From NCBI RefSeq assembly GCF_016744155.1, contig NZ_JADGEW010000001.1, forward strand, positions 159,714 through 223,713: DNA of 64,000 nucleotides, written 5' to 3'. A model generated the notes under the pieces. That model was not told the origin of the DNA. It saw nothing but the letters and a program-made list of their open reading frames with translations, and made no database searches. This stretch comes from Amphritea sp. Lineage in GTDB: Bacteria > Pseudomonadota > Gammaproteobacteria > Pseudomonadales > Balneatricaceae. Below are positions 54,491 to 64,000 of this stretch, piece after piece; the stretch's first letter is position 1, and the number at the start of each line of letters is the position of its first letter. Made by a program: the position numbers and the translations under genes.

Positions 54491-55399
54491 ATGACTCTTA
54501 CTGAGTTACGTTACATCGTTACCCTCGCCCAGGAACAGCACTTTGGCCGAGCGGCCGAGCGTTGCTTTGTCAGCCAGCCAACTTTGAGTATTGCCGTTAA
54601 AAAACTCGAGGAAGAGTTAGGTACCGCTCTTTTCGAACGGAGTAAACATGCCGTTCGGGTAACGCCGGTCGGTCAGAAAATTGTGCGTCAGGCGCAGACC
54701 GTGCTGGAACAGGCGGAATCGATAAAAGATCTGGCTCAGGAAGGCAAAGATCAGCTGGCCAGTCCGCTGCGGGTGGGTGCCATTTATACGATCGGGCCCT
54801 ATCTCTTTCCCCATCTGGTCCCTGAGTTGCAGAAGCGGGCGCCTAAAATGCCGCTCTATATCGAAGAGAACTTTACCGAAAATCTGCGTCCTAAGATTCG
54901 TAATGGTGAACTGGATGCGATCATTATTGCGCTGCCCTTCGATGAACCGGATATTGTCACCCGGCCTCTCTACGAAGAGGCCTTCAAAATGTTGCTGCCC
55001 AAGAGCCATCCTCTGGCCAGTAAAGATCAGATTGACAGTCAGACGCTACATGAACAGGATCTGTTGTTGTTGGGTGAGGGGCATTGTTTTCGTGATCAGG
55101 TGCTGGAAGCCTGCCCTACCCTTGCCGGCCACTCATCGGATCGGCATACAATAACCGAGGGAAGTTCACTTGAAACCATTCGCATGATGGTGGCTTCAGG
55201 GCTGGGTGCTAGCGTCCTTCCACAGTCGGCTACCTGTGGTTCTTTCCGTTCCGATATGGTGGTAACTAAACCGTTTAAATCTCCACCTCCGGTACGTACC
55301 GTCGCTCTGGCCTGGCGTGCCAGTTTCCCCCGTCCGCAGGCGATTGAGTTGTTGATAGAATCCTTAAACAGCTGTCCGATGCTCGAAAACGAAGACTAA
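54491..55399 (+). CDS. oxyR: Hydrogen-peroxide-sensing regulator OxyR
   Basis: LysR-family peroxide sensor of 302 residues. The DNA-binding part is FGRAAERCFVSQPTLSIAVK. With the ATG at 54491 the two redox cysteines fall at Cys199 (EGHCFRDQ) and Cys208 (LEACPT), exactly as in E. coli OxyR, which supports both identity and start. recG starts one base after the stop, the same pairing as in Pseudomonas. Confidence 0.96.
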   Translation: MTLTELRYIVTLAQEQHFGRAAERCFVSQPTLSIAVKKLEEELGTALFERSKHAVRVTPVGQKIVRQAQTVLEQAESIKDLAQEGKDQLASPLRVGAIYTIGPYLFPHLVPELQKRAPKMPLYIEENFTENLRPKIRNGELDAIIIALPFDEPDIVTRPLYEEAFKMLLPKSHPLASKDQIDSQTLHEQDLLLLGEGHCFRDQVLEACPTLAGHSSDRHTITEGSSLETIRMMVASGLGASVLPQSATCGSFRSDMVVTKPFKSPPPVRTVALAWRASFPRPQAIELLIESLNSCPMLENED

Positions 55400-55400
55400 T

Positions 55401-57482
55401 ATGAACCAAGCGGCCCTTGCGCAGCTGCCAGTAACCGAACTTAAAGGGGTTGGGGCAGCACTGGAACAGAAACTGGAAAAGCTGGATATTCGCAGCCTGC
55501 AGGATCTGCTGTTTCATCTGCCACTGCGTTATCAGGACCGTACCCGGGTTATGCCGATTGGCTCATTACGCCCCGGTGACGAAGGGGTGATTGAGGGTGA
55601 GGTTAAAGGGGCCGACATCTCGATGGGGCGGCGTCGCAGCCTGGTTTGCCGATTGCAGGATGGCACTGGCACTATTACGCTGCGTTTTTTCCACTTCTCA
55701 GCAACACAGAAAAATAATCTTAAAGCAGGCACCCGTATCCGCTGCTTCGGCGAGGTCAGAACCGGAGCCAGCGGACTGGAACTTTATCATCCGGAATATC
55801 GCCGGGTTGATGAAGAAGAAATGACGCCGGTAGAAGAATCGCTGACGCCCATCTATCCGACGACAGAGGGGTTGAACCAGGGGCGATTTAGAGCGCTAAC
55901 CGATGCTGCTTTAGAATATCTTGCTAAGGGCTCTTTGACGGAGCTGATACCTGAACATCTGCGCCAGCAGTGGCAGCTACCGCCGCTGAATGATGCGGTA
56001 AGCTATCTGCATCGACCGCCGGTAGACGCCAATCAGGAGCAGTTACTGGACGGTTACCATCCTGCCCAGCGTCGTTTGGCGTTCGAAGAGCTATTGGCAC
56101 ACCACCTATCTCTTCTGAAACTGAGGCAGCGAACCCGACAGCAGGGTGCCCCGGCACTAAACGCCAGTGGGCAGCATCAGAATGCATTTCTGCATAACCT
56201 ACCTTTTCCTCTGACCGGCGCACAACAGCGGGTCAGCCATGAAATCAGTGCGGACCTTGCTCAGCCATTCCCTATGCTGCGATTGGTTCAGGGTGATGTA
56301 GGTTCTGGTAAAACGGTAGTGGCGGCTCTTGCGGCTCTGCAGGCGGTAGAAGGAGGGTTTCAGGCGGCAGTAATGGCGCCTACCGAAATCCTGGCAGAAC
56401 AACACTATATTAATTTCGGTAACTGGCTTGAGCCTTTAGGTTTGAAAGTTGCCTGGCTGGCAGGCAAGTTGAAAGGTAAGAAGCGACAGGAACAGCTGGA
56501 GGCGATTGCCGACGATTCGGCTCATGTTGTTGTCGGTACGCATGCGCTGTTCCAGGATGAGGTTGTTTTTGCCAACTTAGGGCTGGTGGTGGTGGATGAA
56601 CAGCATCGCTTTGGTGTGCATCAGCGACTGGCGCTGCGGGAGAAAGGGCGAACAGATCACCGTTCGCCGCATCAGTTAATTATGACCGCAACCCCCATTC
56701 CTCGCACACTGACCATGAGCGCCTATGCCGATCTAGATTGCTCAATCATTGATGAGCTGCCGCCAGGGCGAACGCCCGTCAATACGGTGGTGATATCTGA
56801 TCAGCGACGTCCGGAGGTGGTGCAGCGGGTTAAGGATGCCTGTGGACAGGGGCGCCAAGTCTATTGGGTTTGCACCCTGATAGAGGAGTCTGAAGTGCTG
56901 CAATGCCAGGCTGCCGAAGTGACGGCTGAAGAGTTACGTGAAGCGTTACCAGAACTGCGTATCGGTTTGATTCATGGGCGGATGAAGCCAGCAGAAAAGG
57001 CTGGGATTATGGCCAGTTATAAAGCTGCGGAGCTTGATTTGTTAGTCGCAACAACGGTTATCGAAGTGGGGGTTGATGTGCCTAACGCTTCGGTGATGAT
57101 CATCGAAAACCCAGAACGGCTCGGGTTAGCTCAGCTGCACCAGTTACGTGGCCGGGTCGGGCGTGGATCAGTCGAGAGTTTTTGTTTGCTGATGTATCAT
57201 GCCCCCCTTTCGAAATCGGGCCGGGAACGGTTAGCAGTGATGCGTGAAACCACCGATGGCTTTCGTATTGCTGAAAAAGATCTGGAACTGCGTGGCCCCG
57301 GAGAAGTGCTGGGTACCCGACAGACCGGTATGATGTCGTTTAAAGTGGCTGATCTGCAACGGGATGCGGATCTACTGATCCGGGTTAAACAGATCGCCAG
57401 CCAGATCGGGAATGATCCGCAATTGAGTGATGCGATTATTCAGCGCTGGTTGGGCCGGGATGAAAAATACGCTGCTGTTTAA
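55401..57482 (+). CDS. recG: ATP-dependent DNA helicase RecG
   Basis: Branch-migrating helicase of 693 residues acting on stalled forks and Holliday junctions. N-terminal wedge (OB) domain, Walker A GDVGSGKTVVA, DEQH box in VVVDEQHRFGVHQR, TATPIPRTL, and the C-terminal motifs TTVIEVGVDVPNA and QLRGRVGRG are present. Probably co-transcribed with oxyR. Confidence 0.97.
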   Translation: MNQAALAQLPVTELKGVGAALEQKLEKLDIRSLQDLLFHLPLRYQDRTRVMPIGSLRPGDEGVIEGEVKGADISMGRRRSLVCRLQDGTGTITLRFFHFSATQKNNLKAGTRIRCFGEVRTGASGLELYHPEYRRVDEEEMTPVEESLTPIYPTTEGLNQGRFRALTDAALEYLAKGSLTELIPEHLRQQWQLPPLNDAVSYLHRPPVDANQEQLLDGYHPAQRRLAFEELLAHHLSLLKLRQRTRQQGAPALNASGQHQNAFLHNLPFPLTGAQQRVSHEISADLAQPFPMLRLVQGDVGSGKTVVAALAALQAVEGGFQAAVMAPTEILAEQHYINFGNWLEPLGLKVAWLAGKLKGKKRQEQLEAIADDSAHVVVGTHALFQDEVVFANLGLVVVDEQHRFGVHQRLALREKGRTDHRSPHQLIMTATPIPRTLTMSAYADLDCSIIDELPPGRTPVNTVVISDQRRPEVVQRVKDACGQGRQVYWVCTLIEESEVLQCQAAEVTAEELREALPELRIGLIHGRMKPAEKAGIMASYKAAELDLLVATTVIEVGVDVPNASVMIIENPERLGLAQLHQLRGRVGRGSVESFCLLMYHAPLSKSGRERLAVMRETTDGFRIAEKDLELRGPGEVLGTRQTGMMSFKVADLQRDADLLIRVKQIASQIGNDPQLSDAIIQRWLGRDEKYAAV

Positions 57483-57538
57483 GGTTTGCTGTTAACTACC
57501 CGAAATTTCTAATTATCGATTCATTGTAAGAGTCTGCT

Positions 57539-58528
57539 ATGTCTGTGCCGCCTTGTCGTTTTTCTATTGCTGAGTCTGATGCACCGATTGAACTGCTGCC
57601 CCGGGATCTGAGTGCCTGGCAACAGGGCAACTGTGGTGTCGACTATGTGCACCGGCTTGATTCTGGTCACAAAGGCCCTGAGCTGGTTATTCAGGCGCTC
57701 ACCCACGGTAATGAGATCTGTGGTGCGAATGCCCTGTTATGGTTGTTAGAAAATGATATTCGTCCGACAAAAGGTGCGATGACGCTGATTTTCGCTAATG
57801 TTGAGGCGTATAAAACCTTCGATCCGCAACGTCCTTTTGCCAGCCGCTGCCTCAATGTAGATATGAATCGGGTCTGGCATGCATCACAGTTAATTCAGCC
57901 TGATAATCATGAAGCCCTGCGAGCGATAGAACTGCTGCCGTTTATCGAGAATGCGGATAGCCTGCTAGATCTGCATTCGACCACCTTTGCTGTGACGCCG
58001 ATGCTGATCTACCCGGATAACGCCTGTAATCGGCAGTTTGCTGATCGGTTGGCGTTTCCTTTTCCTCACCTTTTGTATGATCTGGGCAGTTATCACACCG
58101 GGATGCTGATCTCTGAACACGAACGTCATAGCGATGGCGGATTCTCCTTGGTGGCTGAATGCGGCCAGCACTTTGCAAAGGCAACAAGTCAGCAGGCGTT
58201 GTCAACTACGCTGCGCTTCTTACAACTCCACGGTATGCTTAAAGACACTATTGAGCTGCCTGACTGGGGATACTCGCCCGATAGCGATGCCGGACATTAT
58301 CGGATCGACCGGGTGCTTAAAGCGGAAAGTGAAAAATTCCGCTTTGTTGAACTTTTCAAAGGTTTTGAACAGTTTGATAAGGGAGAACTGATCGCTATCG
58401 ACGATCAGGAGCTGATCGCGGCCCCATTCGATAACTGTGCTCTGATTATGCCTGCCCGGGTGCCTATCGCCGGGGAAGAAGTGGTGACCTTGGCCGAACG
58501 AATTGAAACCTCTGTGGATAAGAATTGA
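57539..58528 (+). CDS. Succinylglutamate desuccinylase/aspartoacylase-like protein
   Basis: An M14-type zinc deacylase of 329 residues. The zinc ligands are visible in ALTHGNEICGA (His and Glu) and, later, LLDLHSTT (His); the general base would be the Glu in VAECGQHF. The AstE-like family removes an acyl group from an N-acyl amino acid. It is not in an arginine-catabolism operon here but behind recG, so the substrate is open. Confidence 0.85.
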   Translation: MSVPPCRFSIAESDAPIELLPRDLSAWQQGNCGVDYVHRLDSGHKGPELVIQALTHGNEICGANALLWLLENDIRPTKGAMTLIFANVEAYKTFDPQRPFASRCLNVDMNRVWHASQLIQPDNHEALRAIELLPFIENADSLLDLHSTTFAVTPMLIYPDNACNRQFADRLAFPFPHLLYDLGSYHTGMLISEHERHSDGGFSLVAECGQHFAKATSQQALSTTLRFLQLHGMLKDTIELPDWGYSPDSDAGHYRIDRVLKAESEKFRFVELFKGFEQFDKGELIAIDDQELIAAPFDNCALIMPARVPIAGEEVVTLAERIETSVDKN

Positions 58529-58529
58529 A

Positions 58530-59042
58530 ATGTCTGTAACAGAACAGCAGCTTGAATTGGTTGAAAAACAGTTGGGTCGTAAGCCGCGTGGGCTGGTCGA
58601 TATCGCCTGGCAAAATAAACAGGGAATTCCCGCCGTACTGCAGATGCGATCACTGGTAGATGATCAACCCTTTCCTACTTTGTATTGGCTTAGCTCTAAA
58701 GACCTTTATCAGGCGATTGCTGAGATAGAAACGGGCGGCGAAGTAAAACGCATAGAGCAGCAGATTGGATTAGATGATGAATTACGGGCAGCCCATCTGG
58801 CGGACCAGCAACGTTATGTCGATCTGCGCTGGAAAATGATGGCGGACAATGATCGTCAGAGAATCGATGAGCTGGGCTTTACCGAGTTGTTCAATAGTTA
58901 TGGAATAGGCGGTATTCGTCATTGGGATAAGGTTCGTTGCCTGCATATGCAGTACGCCTATCATCTCGCCGTGGGAGGTACTGCTATTGGTCAGTTATTG
59001 GATGAACGATTCGCTTTACAAAACCTGGCTATACACAACTAA
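58530..59042 (+). CDS. DUF501 family protein
   Basis: A cytoplasmic 170-residue protein of the DUF501 family. Typical parts are QLGRKPRGLVDIAW, PFPTLYWLSSKDL and the C-terminal GGIRHWDKVRCLHMQYAYHLAVGG. No function is known. The ATG at 58530 comes one base after the stop of the AstE-like gene, so it is translationally coupled. Confidence 0.88.
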   Translation: MSVTEQQLELVEKQLGRKPRGLVDIAWQNKQGIPAVLQMRSLVDDQPFPTLYWLSSKDLYQAIAEIETGGEVKRIEQQIGLDDELRAAHLADQQRYVDLRWKMMADNDRQRIDELGFTELFNSYGIGGIRHWDKVRCLHMQYAYHLAVGGTAIGQLLDERFALQNLAIHN

Positions 59043-59060
59043 GCGGTAGGTTTCAGACAT

Positions 59061-59090
59061 AAAAAAAGCAGGCACATAGCCTGCTTTTTT
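59061..59090. terminator. Bidirectional terminator between DUF501 and ferredoxin genes
   Basis: A 12-bp stem AAAAAAGCAGGC/GCCTGCTTTTTT with a 5-nt loop; T runs on both strands, between convergent genes. Confidence 0.92.
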
Positions 59091-59114
59091 AGTTGATCAG
59101 TAAGTTAAAACTGC

Positions 59115-59390
<276 letters not shown>

Positions 59391-59398
59391 CTAAAAAA

Positions 59399-59986
<588 letters not shown>

Positions 59987-60066
59987 CTAATTCAGTTATA
60001 AGAAATTTATTTTTAATCACGTTATGGAATATAAATGATATTTTTGATGTTGAAAGAGGTGGTTAG

Positions 60067-61329
60067 ATGAAGACCCATCAGCGATTTTCTCTGTTACTTA
60101 TACTTACGGCGTCCACTATTCTTAGTGGTTGTCAGACATTACAGAATCTTGATAAAGGATTATATAACGTTGCTGAGTCGATTAGTGAAACCGACCGGGT
60201 AACAGGCCAACGTACATTGAGCGCCGCCGACCGGAGTGCACAGATTCGTCAGGGTAATGCCGCTGTGGAGCAGATGTTGGCTGGCGAGAAAAAAGCGGGA
60301 CGTAAAATTAATGCGTCGCTTGATCGCAAACAGTATCAGCGATTGATTCGCATATTCGACCGGATTCATCGGGTGAGTCATCTGAGTCAGGAACGCTGGC
60401 AACCGATTCTGATTGATCGGGATTCTTTCAACGCCTTTACCACCGGAGGCACTTATATAGTGGTACACAGTGGCCTGATGAAACAGCTGAATGATGCAGA
60501 AGTTGCCGCGGTGGTGGGTCATGAGATCGCTCATACGGTAGCGAATCACGTAGGTGAGCGTCAGACGACACAGCAATTGAGCGCGCTGGCCTCCAGTGCT
60601 GCACGTCAAAAAGGATTTCAGGCGGCTTATACCCATGAACTGGAGCGAGAGGCGGACAGAATTGGCGTCTTGTACAGCGCTTTGGCGGGATATGACCCCT
60701 ACGCAGCTACCCGAATCTGGCAGCGACAGTTTAAGGAACAGGGCAACGCCCGCAGCTTATTCGCCCATGATCATCCGGTGAACGCAGAACGGGCGGCGGA
60801 AACTAAGGTGCTAGCAAGCAAGGTTAAGCAGTATTACCAGCCTGGCCGGATCAACCCCAATGCAGCAACTTTGCGGGATAATAATAGTTTATGGCAGAAG
60901 CGTGAAAACCGAGATCAAGCCACTGCCGGCGAAGGTGGAGGCGTGTCCGCTATCTTATCCACAGCATTAGGTGCTTATGTGGGGCATCAGCAGGCAAAAC
61001 AGGAAGCTGTACGTCAATCCCAGCACGCCCAGTTTGTCCAGGCCGTAGAAAAACATATGAAGCTAGAACAGCAGAAACGGGCCTCGAATACTAGTTGGGC
61101 AACCCGCTGGCGCTATTCAGGGAATCTGGCGTTGAAAGGGGTCGTAATGGGCTTTCTAGCGCAGGACAGCAAAGGTAAAACTCACCGCTATGTGGCGCAC
61201 CAGCCCGGTGTAGTTCGTCCGGGACAACGCTTCGATCTGACCTTCGTGATGAAGGATGGAATAACCATGAAGCAGCTGGAAAAGATGAAAGCACGTTACT
61301 ATCTGGATGATGCGCTTCCGGCTAGGTAG
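60067..61329 (+). CDS. M48-family lipoprotein metallopeptidase
   Basis: A membrane-anchored zinc protease of 420 residues. The lipobox LSGC puts lipidation at Cys22. Zinc ligands are in HEIAH (residues 152-156) and the Glu of ELEREADRIG near residue 200. A Gln/Ala-rich linker is followed by a C-terminal domain (about 340-420) that resembles a small beta module. Likely an envelope quality-control protease of the BepA/LoiP class. A CTAG-type hairpin follows the stop by 11 bp. Confidence 0.9.
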   Translation: MKTHQRFSLLLILTASTILSGCQTLQNLDKGLYNVAESISETDRVTGQRTLSAADRSAQIRQGNAAVEQMLAGEKKAGRKINASLDRKQYQRLIRIFDRIHRVSHLSQERWQPILIDRDSFNAFTTGGTYIVVHSGLMKQLNDAEVAAVVGHEIAHTVANHVGERQTTQQLSALASSAARQKGFQAAYTHELEREADRIGVLYSALAGYDPYAATRIWQRQFKEQGNARSLFAHDHPVNAERAAETKVLASKVKQYYQPGRINPNAATLRDNNSLWQKRENRDQATAGEGGGVSAILSTALGAYVGHQQAKQEAVRQSQHAQFVQAVEKHMKLEQQKRASNTSWATRWRYSGNLALKGVVMGFLAQDSKGKTHRYVAHQPGVVRPGQRFDLTFVMKDGITMKQLEKMKARYYLDDALPAR

Positions 61330-61340
61330 AGCTAAGACGT

Positions 61341-61384
61341 GGCTAGTTGCTAGAACGTCGCTTCGCGACTGCTAGTGGCTAGCC
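61341..61384 (+). repeat. CTAG-rich hairpin repeat, copy A
   Basis: A 44-nt imperfect palindrome. The outer arms GGCTAGTTGCTAG and CTAGTGGCTAGCC pair fully if three G-U pairs are allowed; the inner hairpin is GTCGC-TTC-GCGAC. It lies 11 bp after the M48 stop. A second copy in the opposite orientation is at 62261-62305. Confidence 0.8.
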
Positions 61385-61441
61385 AGAGCCTTCGCTGCGG
61401 GAATGTTTGAAGGTTGTTTTGCAGAAGACGGGGGTTTTTGG

Positions 61442-61468
61442 CCATAGTTTTTTTAATAAAAAATATGG
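61442..61468. repeat. AT-rich inverted repeat
   Basis: CCATA with a run of T pairs with a run of A and TATGG around AAT. It lies between copy A of the CTAG repeat and the lipoprotein gene; possible weak terminator on either strand. Confidence 0.4.
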
Positions 61469-61576
61469 TTACGCAATTTCATCTGGAATGCCGTGGATAG
61501 AAGGTCAGCGCCGCCCCAATGTGTGTACCTTCTCTCTGACGGCAATAGTTGGAGCGTCAGACACAAACGCAGTTTT

Positions 61577-61975
61577 TTAATTTTCTATGTTGGATGATTG
61601 TTCCGTTTTTAGGGAACAAAGCGTTGAATATTTAAAGGTTTTTGCAGTCTCTCTCACTGTGCCATCACTGATAAAAATGAACTGTTTATCTTCTTCTATA
61701 GTTTCGCTGTTGTTATATTCCCATATATAAAACTGCCCGTTATTGCAGAAGTACACATTCTCAGGCTCTCCAATCTTTTCAAGCAGATTATGTTCAGATA
61801 TCCCCCAGTATGTACCTGACTTTTCACGTATATGTTCAGCCACGATTAAAGGTGAAGTAGCAACTGCAATAGGGACAGCGACAACGGCTAACAGAGATAA
61901 GGACGCTTTTTCACCCATATTGCTGCACCCGGCTAAAAGGGCGGCAAGTAGAAAGATTAATACAGTTTTTTTCAT
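61577..61975 (-). CDS. Small lipoprotein of unknown function
   Basis: A 132-residue predicted lipoprotein: signal peptide with lipobox LAGC (Cys16), a hydrophobic stretch (LLAVVAVPIAVATSPLIVA, about 28-46) and a C-terminal part with ISEHNLLEKIGEPENVYF resembling small BamE/SmpA-like folds, which is only a guess. It lies between two inverted copies of the CTAG hairpin repeat and is more AT-rich than its neighbours. Confidence 0.65.
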   Translation of the reverse strand: MKKTVLIFLLAALLAGCSNMGEKASLSLLAVVAVPIAVATSPLIVAEHIREKSGTYWGISEHNLLEKIGEPENVYFCNNGQFYIWEYNNSETIEEDKQFIFISDGTVRETAKTFKYSTLCSLKTEQSSNIEN

Positions 61976-62260
61976 AATTAGCAGGGCCAGTTTTTAGTAT
62001 CGAAGCTTTGAACAATGCGTTAGAAGGCGCTAGTGCAAATAATTAAAGTCTTCTATCGAATTATTCTTGAATCGATTTTAAGCAAAGAATTCTTGTAGTG
62101 GCCAAGCTTTCGCTAAGTATCATTTACGACTACTGTTAGTATTAAATCTAACCTCAGCTAATGGCACAAAGCAGGCCTTAACGGATTCCGCGCCAATAAA
62201 TTCCCCTTACGTAGCACCTAATACTCAAACAACTCCAGTAATCCTTAAAAAGGCTTTTCC
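61976..62260. other. Intergenic region between the lipoprotein gene and rsmD
   Basis: About 285 bp, AT-rich, no supportable gene; it holds the promoter side of the lipoprotein gene and ends in copy B of the CTAG repeat. Confidence 0.5.
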
Positions 62261-62305
62261 TAGCAACTAGCTAGCCGCGAAGCGGCGATCTAACCACTAG
62301 CCACT
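62261..62305 (-). repeat. CTAG-rich hairpin repeat, copy B
   Basis: On the minus strand CTAGTGGTTAG-ATC-GCCGC-TTC-GCGGC-TAG-CTAGTTGCTAG. The inner stem differs from copy A by a compensating pair (GTCGC/GCGAC versus GCCGC/GCGGC). It overlaps the last codons of rsmD and supplies its TAG stop. Confidence 0.8.
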
Positions 62306-62911
62306 GCCCCTCTGATATAACCTATAACTAACTTGCCCCGCCGTCTTCTCCCGATAAAGCTCCCAGTTATCCGGTACCTGCAAATCGGTCAGCTCTACTT
62401 CAGTTTCAACGTAGATCATGGCGTTATCTGCCAGTAGGTTTTTTTGTTCTAGCAGCAAGCAGCAGAGGGATGCGAGGTCTTTGTGGAAGGGTGGGTCCAT
62501 GAAGACGATGTCGAACTGGATCTCCAGATCAGCACTGCGCTTTTCCAGCCAGTCGGGCATTGAGGCTGTAACTAATTCGGCATGCTGGGATTTCAGTTCC
62601 TGGATGTTTTGTCGCAGCTGGTAGATAACTTCTGGTGAACTATCGATCATGGTGACGTGAATCGCGCCCCGGGAGAGGGCTTCGAAACCTAGTGCGCCGC
62701 TTCCACTGAACATATCCAGGCAGCGCCCGCCGGGGACATAGGCCGTCAGCCAGTTGAATAGGGTTTCCCTGACCCGGTCCGGAGTGGGGCGAAGCCCTTC
62801 TATTTCAGGGAAGTTAAGCTTTCGTCCACGCCACTCACCGCCAATAATACGTACCTGCTGATTACCGGAAGTGATTTTTTGGGTCGGGCGTTGAGGGCGA
62901 CGTCGTGCCAT
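62297..62911 (-). CDS. rsmD: 16S rRNA (guanine(966)-N2)-methyltransferase RsmD
   Basis: Methylates G966 of 16S rRNA with S-adenosylmethionine. The 204-residue protein shows the AdoMet motif LDMFSGSGALGFEALSRG, RPTPDRVRETLFNWL and the catalytic DPPF. The last codons and the TAG stop come from copy B of the CTAG repeat. It starts 15 bp after the M16 peptidase stop, the order also known from Pseudomonas. Confidence 0.95.
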   Translation of the reverse strand: MARRRPQRPTQKITSGNQQVRIIGGEWRGRKLNFPEIEGLRPTPDRVRETLFNWLTAYVPGGRCLDMFSGSGALGFEALSRGAIHVTMIDSSPEVIYQLRQNIQELKSQHAELVTASMPDWLEKRSADLEIQFDIVFMDPPFHKDLASLCCLLLEQKNLLADNAMIYVETEVELTDLQVPDNWELYREKTAGQVSYRLYQRGSG

Positions 62912-62926
62912 TTTAGTTCCTTAGGT

Positions 62927-64000
62927 TTAATAAGCGGGTAGCAGTAACTGATACTGCTCCGAGCTGGTCAGGTAATCGGTAATAAAGTCTTTGACTTGCT
63001 GGTTTTCTGCCTGGGTCAGCTGTTTCTCAAAGCGGGCCAGGTCATCAACCGGGAGTTGATAGAAAGCGATGGTGTCTAGTTGGCTGAGCTGATTGTTCGT
63101 TTGCTCCATCCGCTTATTATAGTCATCCAGCAGTTTGTTACGTGTCGTATTGATCACTTGATCATCGAGTTGGCCCAGAATTGACTGCATCAAATCGTTG
63201 ATTCTGGGTTCTGCGGAGATCTTCGAGCCGTGCAGAATCATTGCCAGGTAGCCCTGCTTGTCCAGTGATTTCCATGTCAGACGAGATTCAGGGAGTCCGG
63301 GTTGTTGCAGTAGTTGTTGTAGGGTTTTGACCGCAAGTAGCTCTAGGGCAAAATTATTTTGTTGTCGCCCGGGTAGCGCTTGCCCGGTTAATAGGTAGCT
63401 TTGGTTATCTTTAGGTTGGAGTCGGCGAAATCCCGGTGCGATAGTGGTGGCCGCAATGGTTGAACTGGTCTGATAACCGGGGAGTAAACTGCTGAGTATC
63501 TGTGGCAGAGTCTCAAGGTTTGGGCCTTGCAGAGTGAGGGTCAGGGTCGCCGGGTTGATGCTGCTGCGATAAAGACCGGAGAAGCGTTGTAGCGGATGCA
63601 CTGAAGCGGGAGCCACTAACTGATTGAAAAAGTGATTGAGTAGCTGGTTTTCAGGGTCTTTCTGGCTTAGATACTGTTCAGCTTCAAGTCGGTTCAAGCG
63701 TTGTTCAATATCGCCACGGGGAAAGTAGTCCTGTAATTGCTGTATGAGGGATTCGGTTACTTTTCTAATCTCCTCTGGCTGATCACTATATTTTTTCAGA
63801 ATCGCGATGCTTACTTTGATGCGGTCAGGGGTCGCTTGCGCCCCTAACCGTACTTTCAATCGAGTGAACAGTGCTTGTTCGGCAATGCTGTCCAGTTGTT
63901 GCTGTACCGTCTGTAGCAGTAGTGTCTGTAGTAATTGCTGATCACTATTGATCGCCGGGCCGGTGCGAAAAAGCAGCCCTATTTGCAGATAGGCTGCGTC
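62927..64000 (-). CDS. M16-family peptidase, C-terminal part (cut by window)
   Basis: The frame is open to the right edge, so the N-terminus lies outside. The visible roughly 357 residues resemble the C-terminal half of pitrilysin-type M16 proteins. No HxxEH zinc motif is visible in this part, as expected for the C-terminal region; the active-site half, if present, would be outside. Adjacent to rsmD, where Pseudomonas has two M16 genes, one lacking the zinc motif. Confidence 0.8.
   Translation of the reverse strand, partial: DAAYLQIGLLFRTGPAINSDQQLLQTLLLQTVQQQLDSIAEQALFTRLKVRLGAQATPDRIKVSIAILKKYSDQPEEIRKVTESLIQQLQDYFPRGDIEQRLNRLEAEQYLSQKDPENQLLNHFFNQLVAPASVHPLQRFSGLYRSSINPATLTLTLQGPNLETLPQILSSLLPGYQTSSTIAATTIAPGFRRLQPKDNQSYLLTGQALPGRQQNNFALELLAVKTLQQLLQQPGLPESRLTWKSLDKQGYLAMILHGSKISAEPRINDLMQSILGQLDDQVINTTRNKLLDDYNKRMEQTNNQLSQLDTIAFYQLPVDDLARFEKQLTQAENQQVKDFITDYLTSSEQYQLLLPAY

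Overview
The window looks like chromosome of a marine gammaproteobacterium of the Oceanospirillales type (Oceanospirillaceae, in the neighbourhood of Amphritea, Neptunomonas or Neptuniibacter). The G+C is near 50 percent. Several blocks keep the Pseudomonas-like order: asmA-mutY-yggX-tRNA-Phe, hisB-hisH-hisF, hemB and ppk, oxyR-recG, coaD-ferredoxin, and M16 peptidase-rsmD. Other markers are TRAP transport, a split B12-dependent ribonucleotide reductase and formate-THF ligase. The genus is inferred from gene content and not proven. No prophage, insertion sequence, CRISPR array or rRNA operon was seen.

Left third (1-21 kb): an alcohol dehydrogenase / thioesterase / succinate-semialdehyde dehydrogenase operon cut by the window edge; a COG2509 flavoprotein; a secreted metallo-beta-lactamase-fold enzyme; an XRE regulator with a tiny membrane protein, divergent from a YeeE/YedE permease; fhs; three regulator/target pairs (AraC with MFS, GlxA-type AraC with an AhpD-like protein, LysR with a phytanoyl-CoA-dioxygenase-like enzyme); an SDR; an NTF2-like protein; a universal stress protein; and an unusually short large-type NAD-glutamate dehydrogenase.

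Middle (21-37 kb): a complete TRAP dicarboxylate-type module (dctP-dctQ-dctM) with its two-component system dctB-dctD. A good sigma-54 promoter and two 18-bp palindromes lie between dctD and dctP. A solitary TRAP-type binding protein is divergent from dctB. Then come an SLC13 permease with RCK_C domains, two GNAT acetyltransferases, a VOC protein, and nrdJa/nrdJb preceded by two NrdR-like boxes exactly 31 bp apart.

Right part (37-64 kb): tRNA-Phe, yggX-mutY-asmA, the hisB-hisH-hisF cluster without hisA, two c-di-GMP proteins, hemB, ppk, a basic/polar amino-acid ABC importer, an epimerase-like protein, oxyR-recG plus an AstE-like protein and a DUF501 protein, ferredoxin-coaD, an M48 lipoprotein peptidase, a small lipoprotein, rsmD and the C-terminal part of an M16 peptidase. 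Two copies of a CTAG-rich hairpin repeat lie at the 3' ends of the M48 gene and rsmD, in inverted orientation.

No single obvious new system such as a defence island or biosynthetic cluster appears. The points most worth checking are the CTAG hairpin repeat family, the sigma-54/UAS arrangement of the TRAP locus, the NrdR box pair, the missing hisA and the short NAD-GDH.
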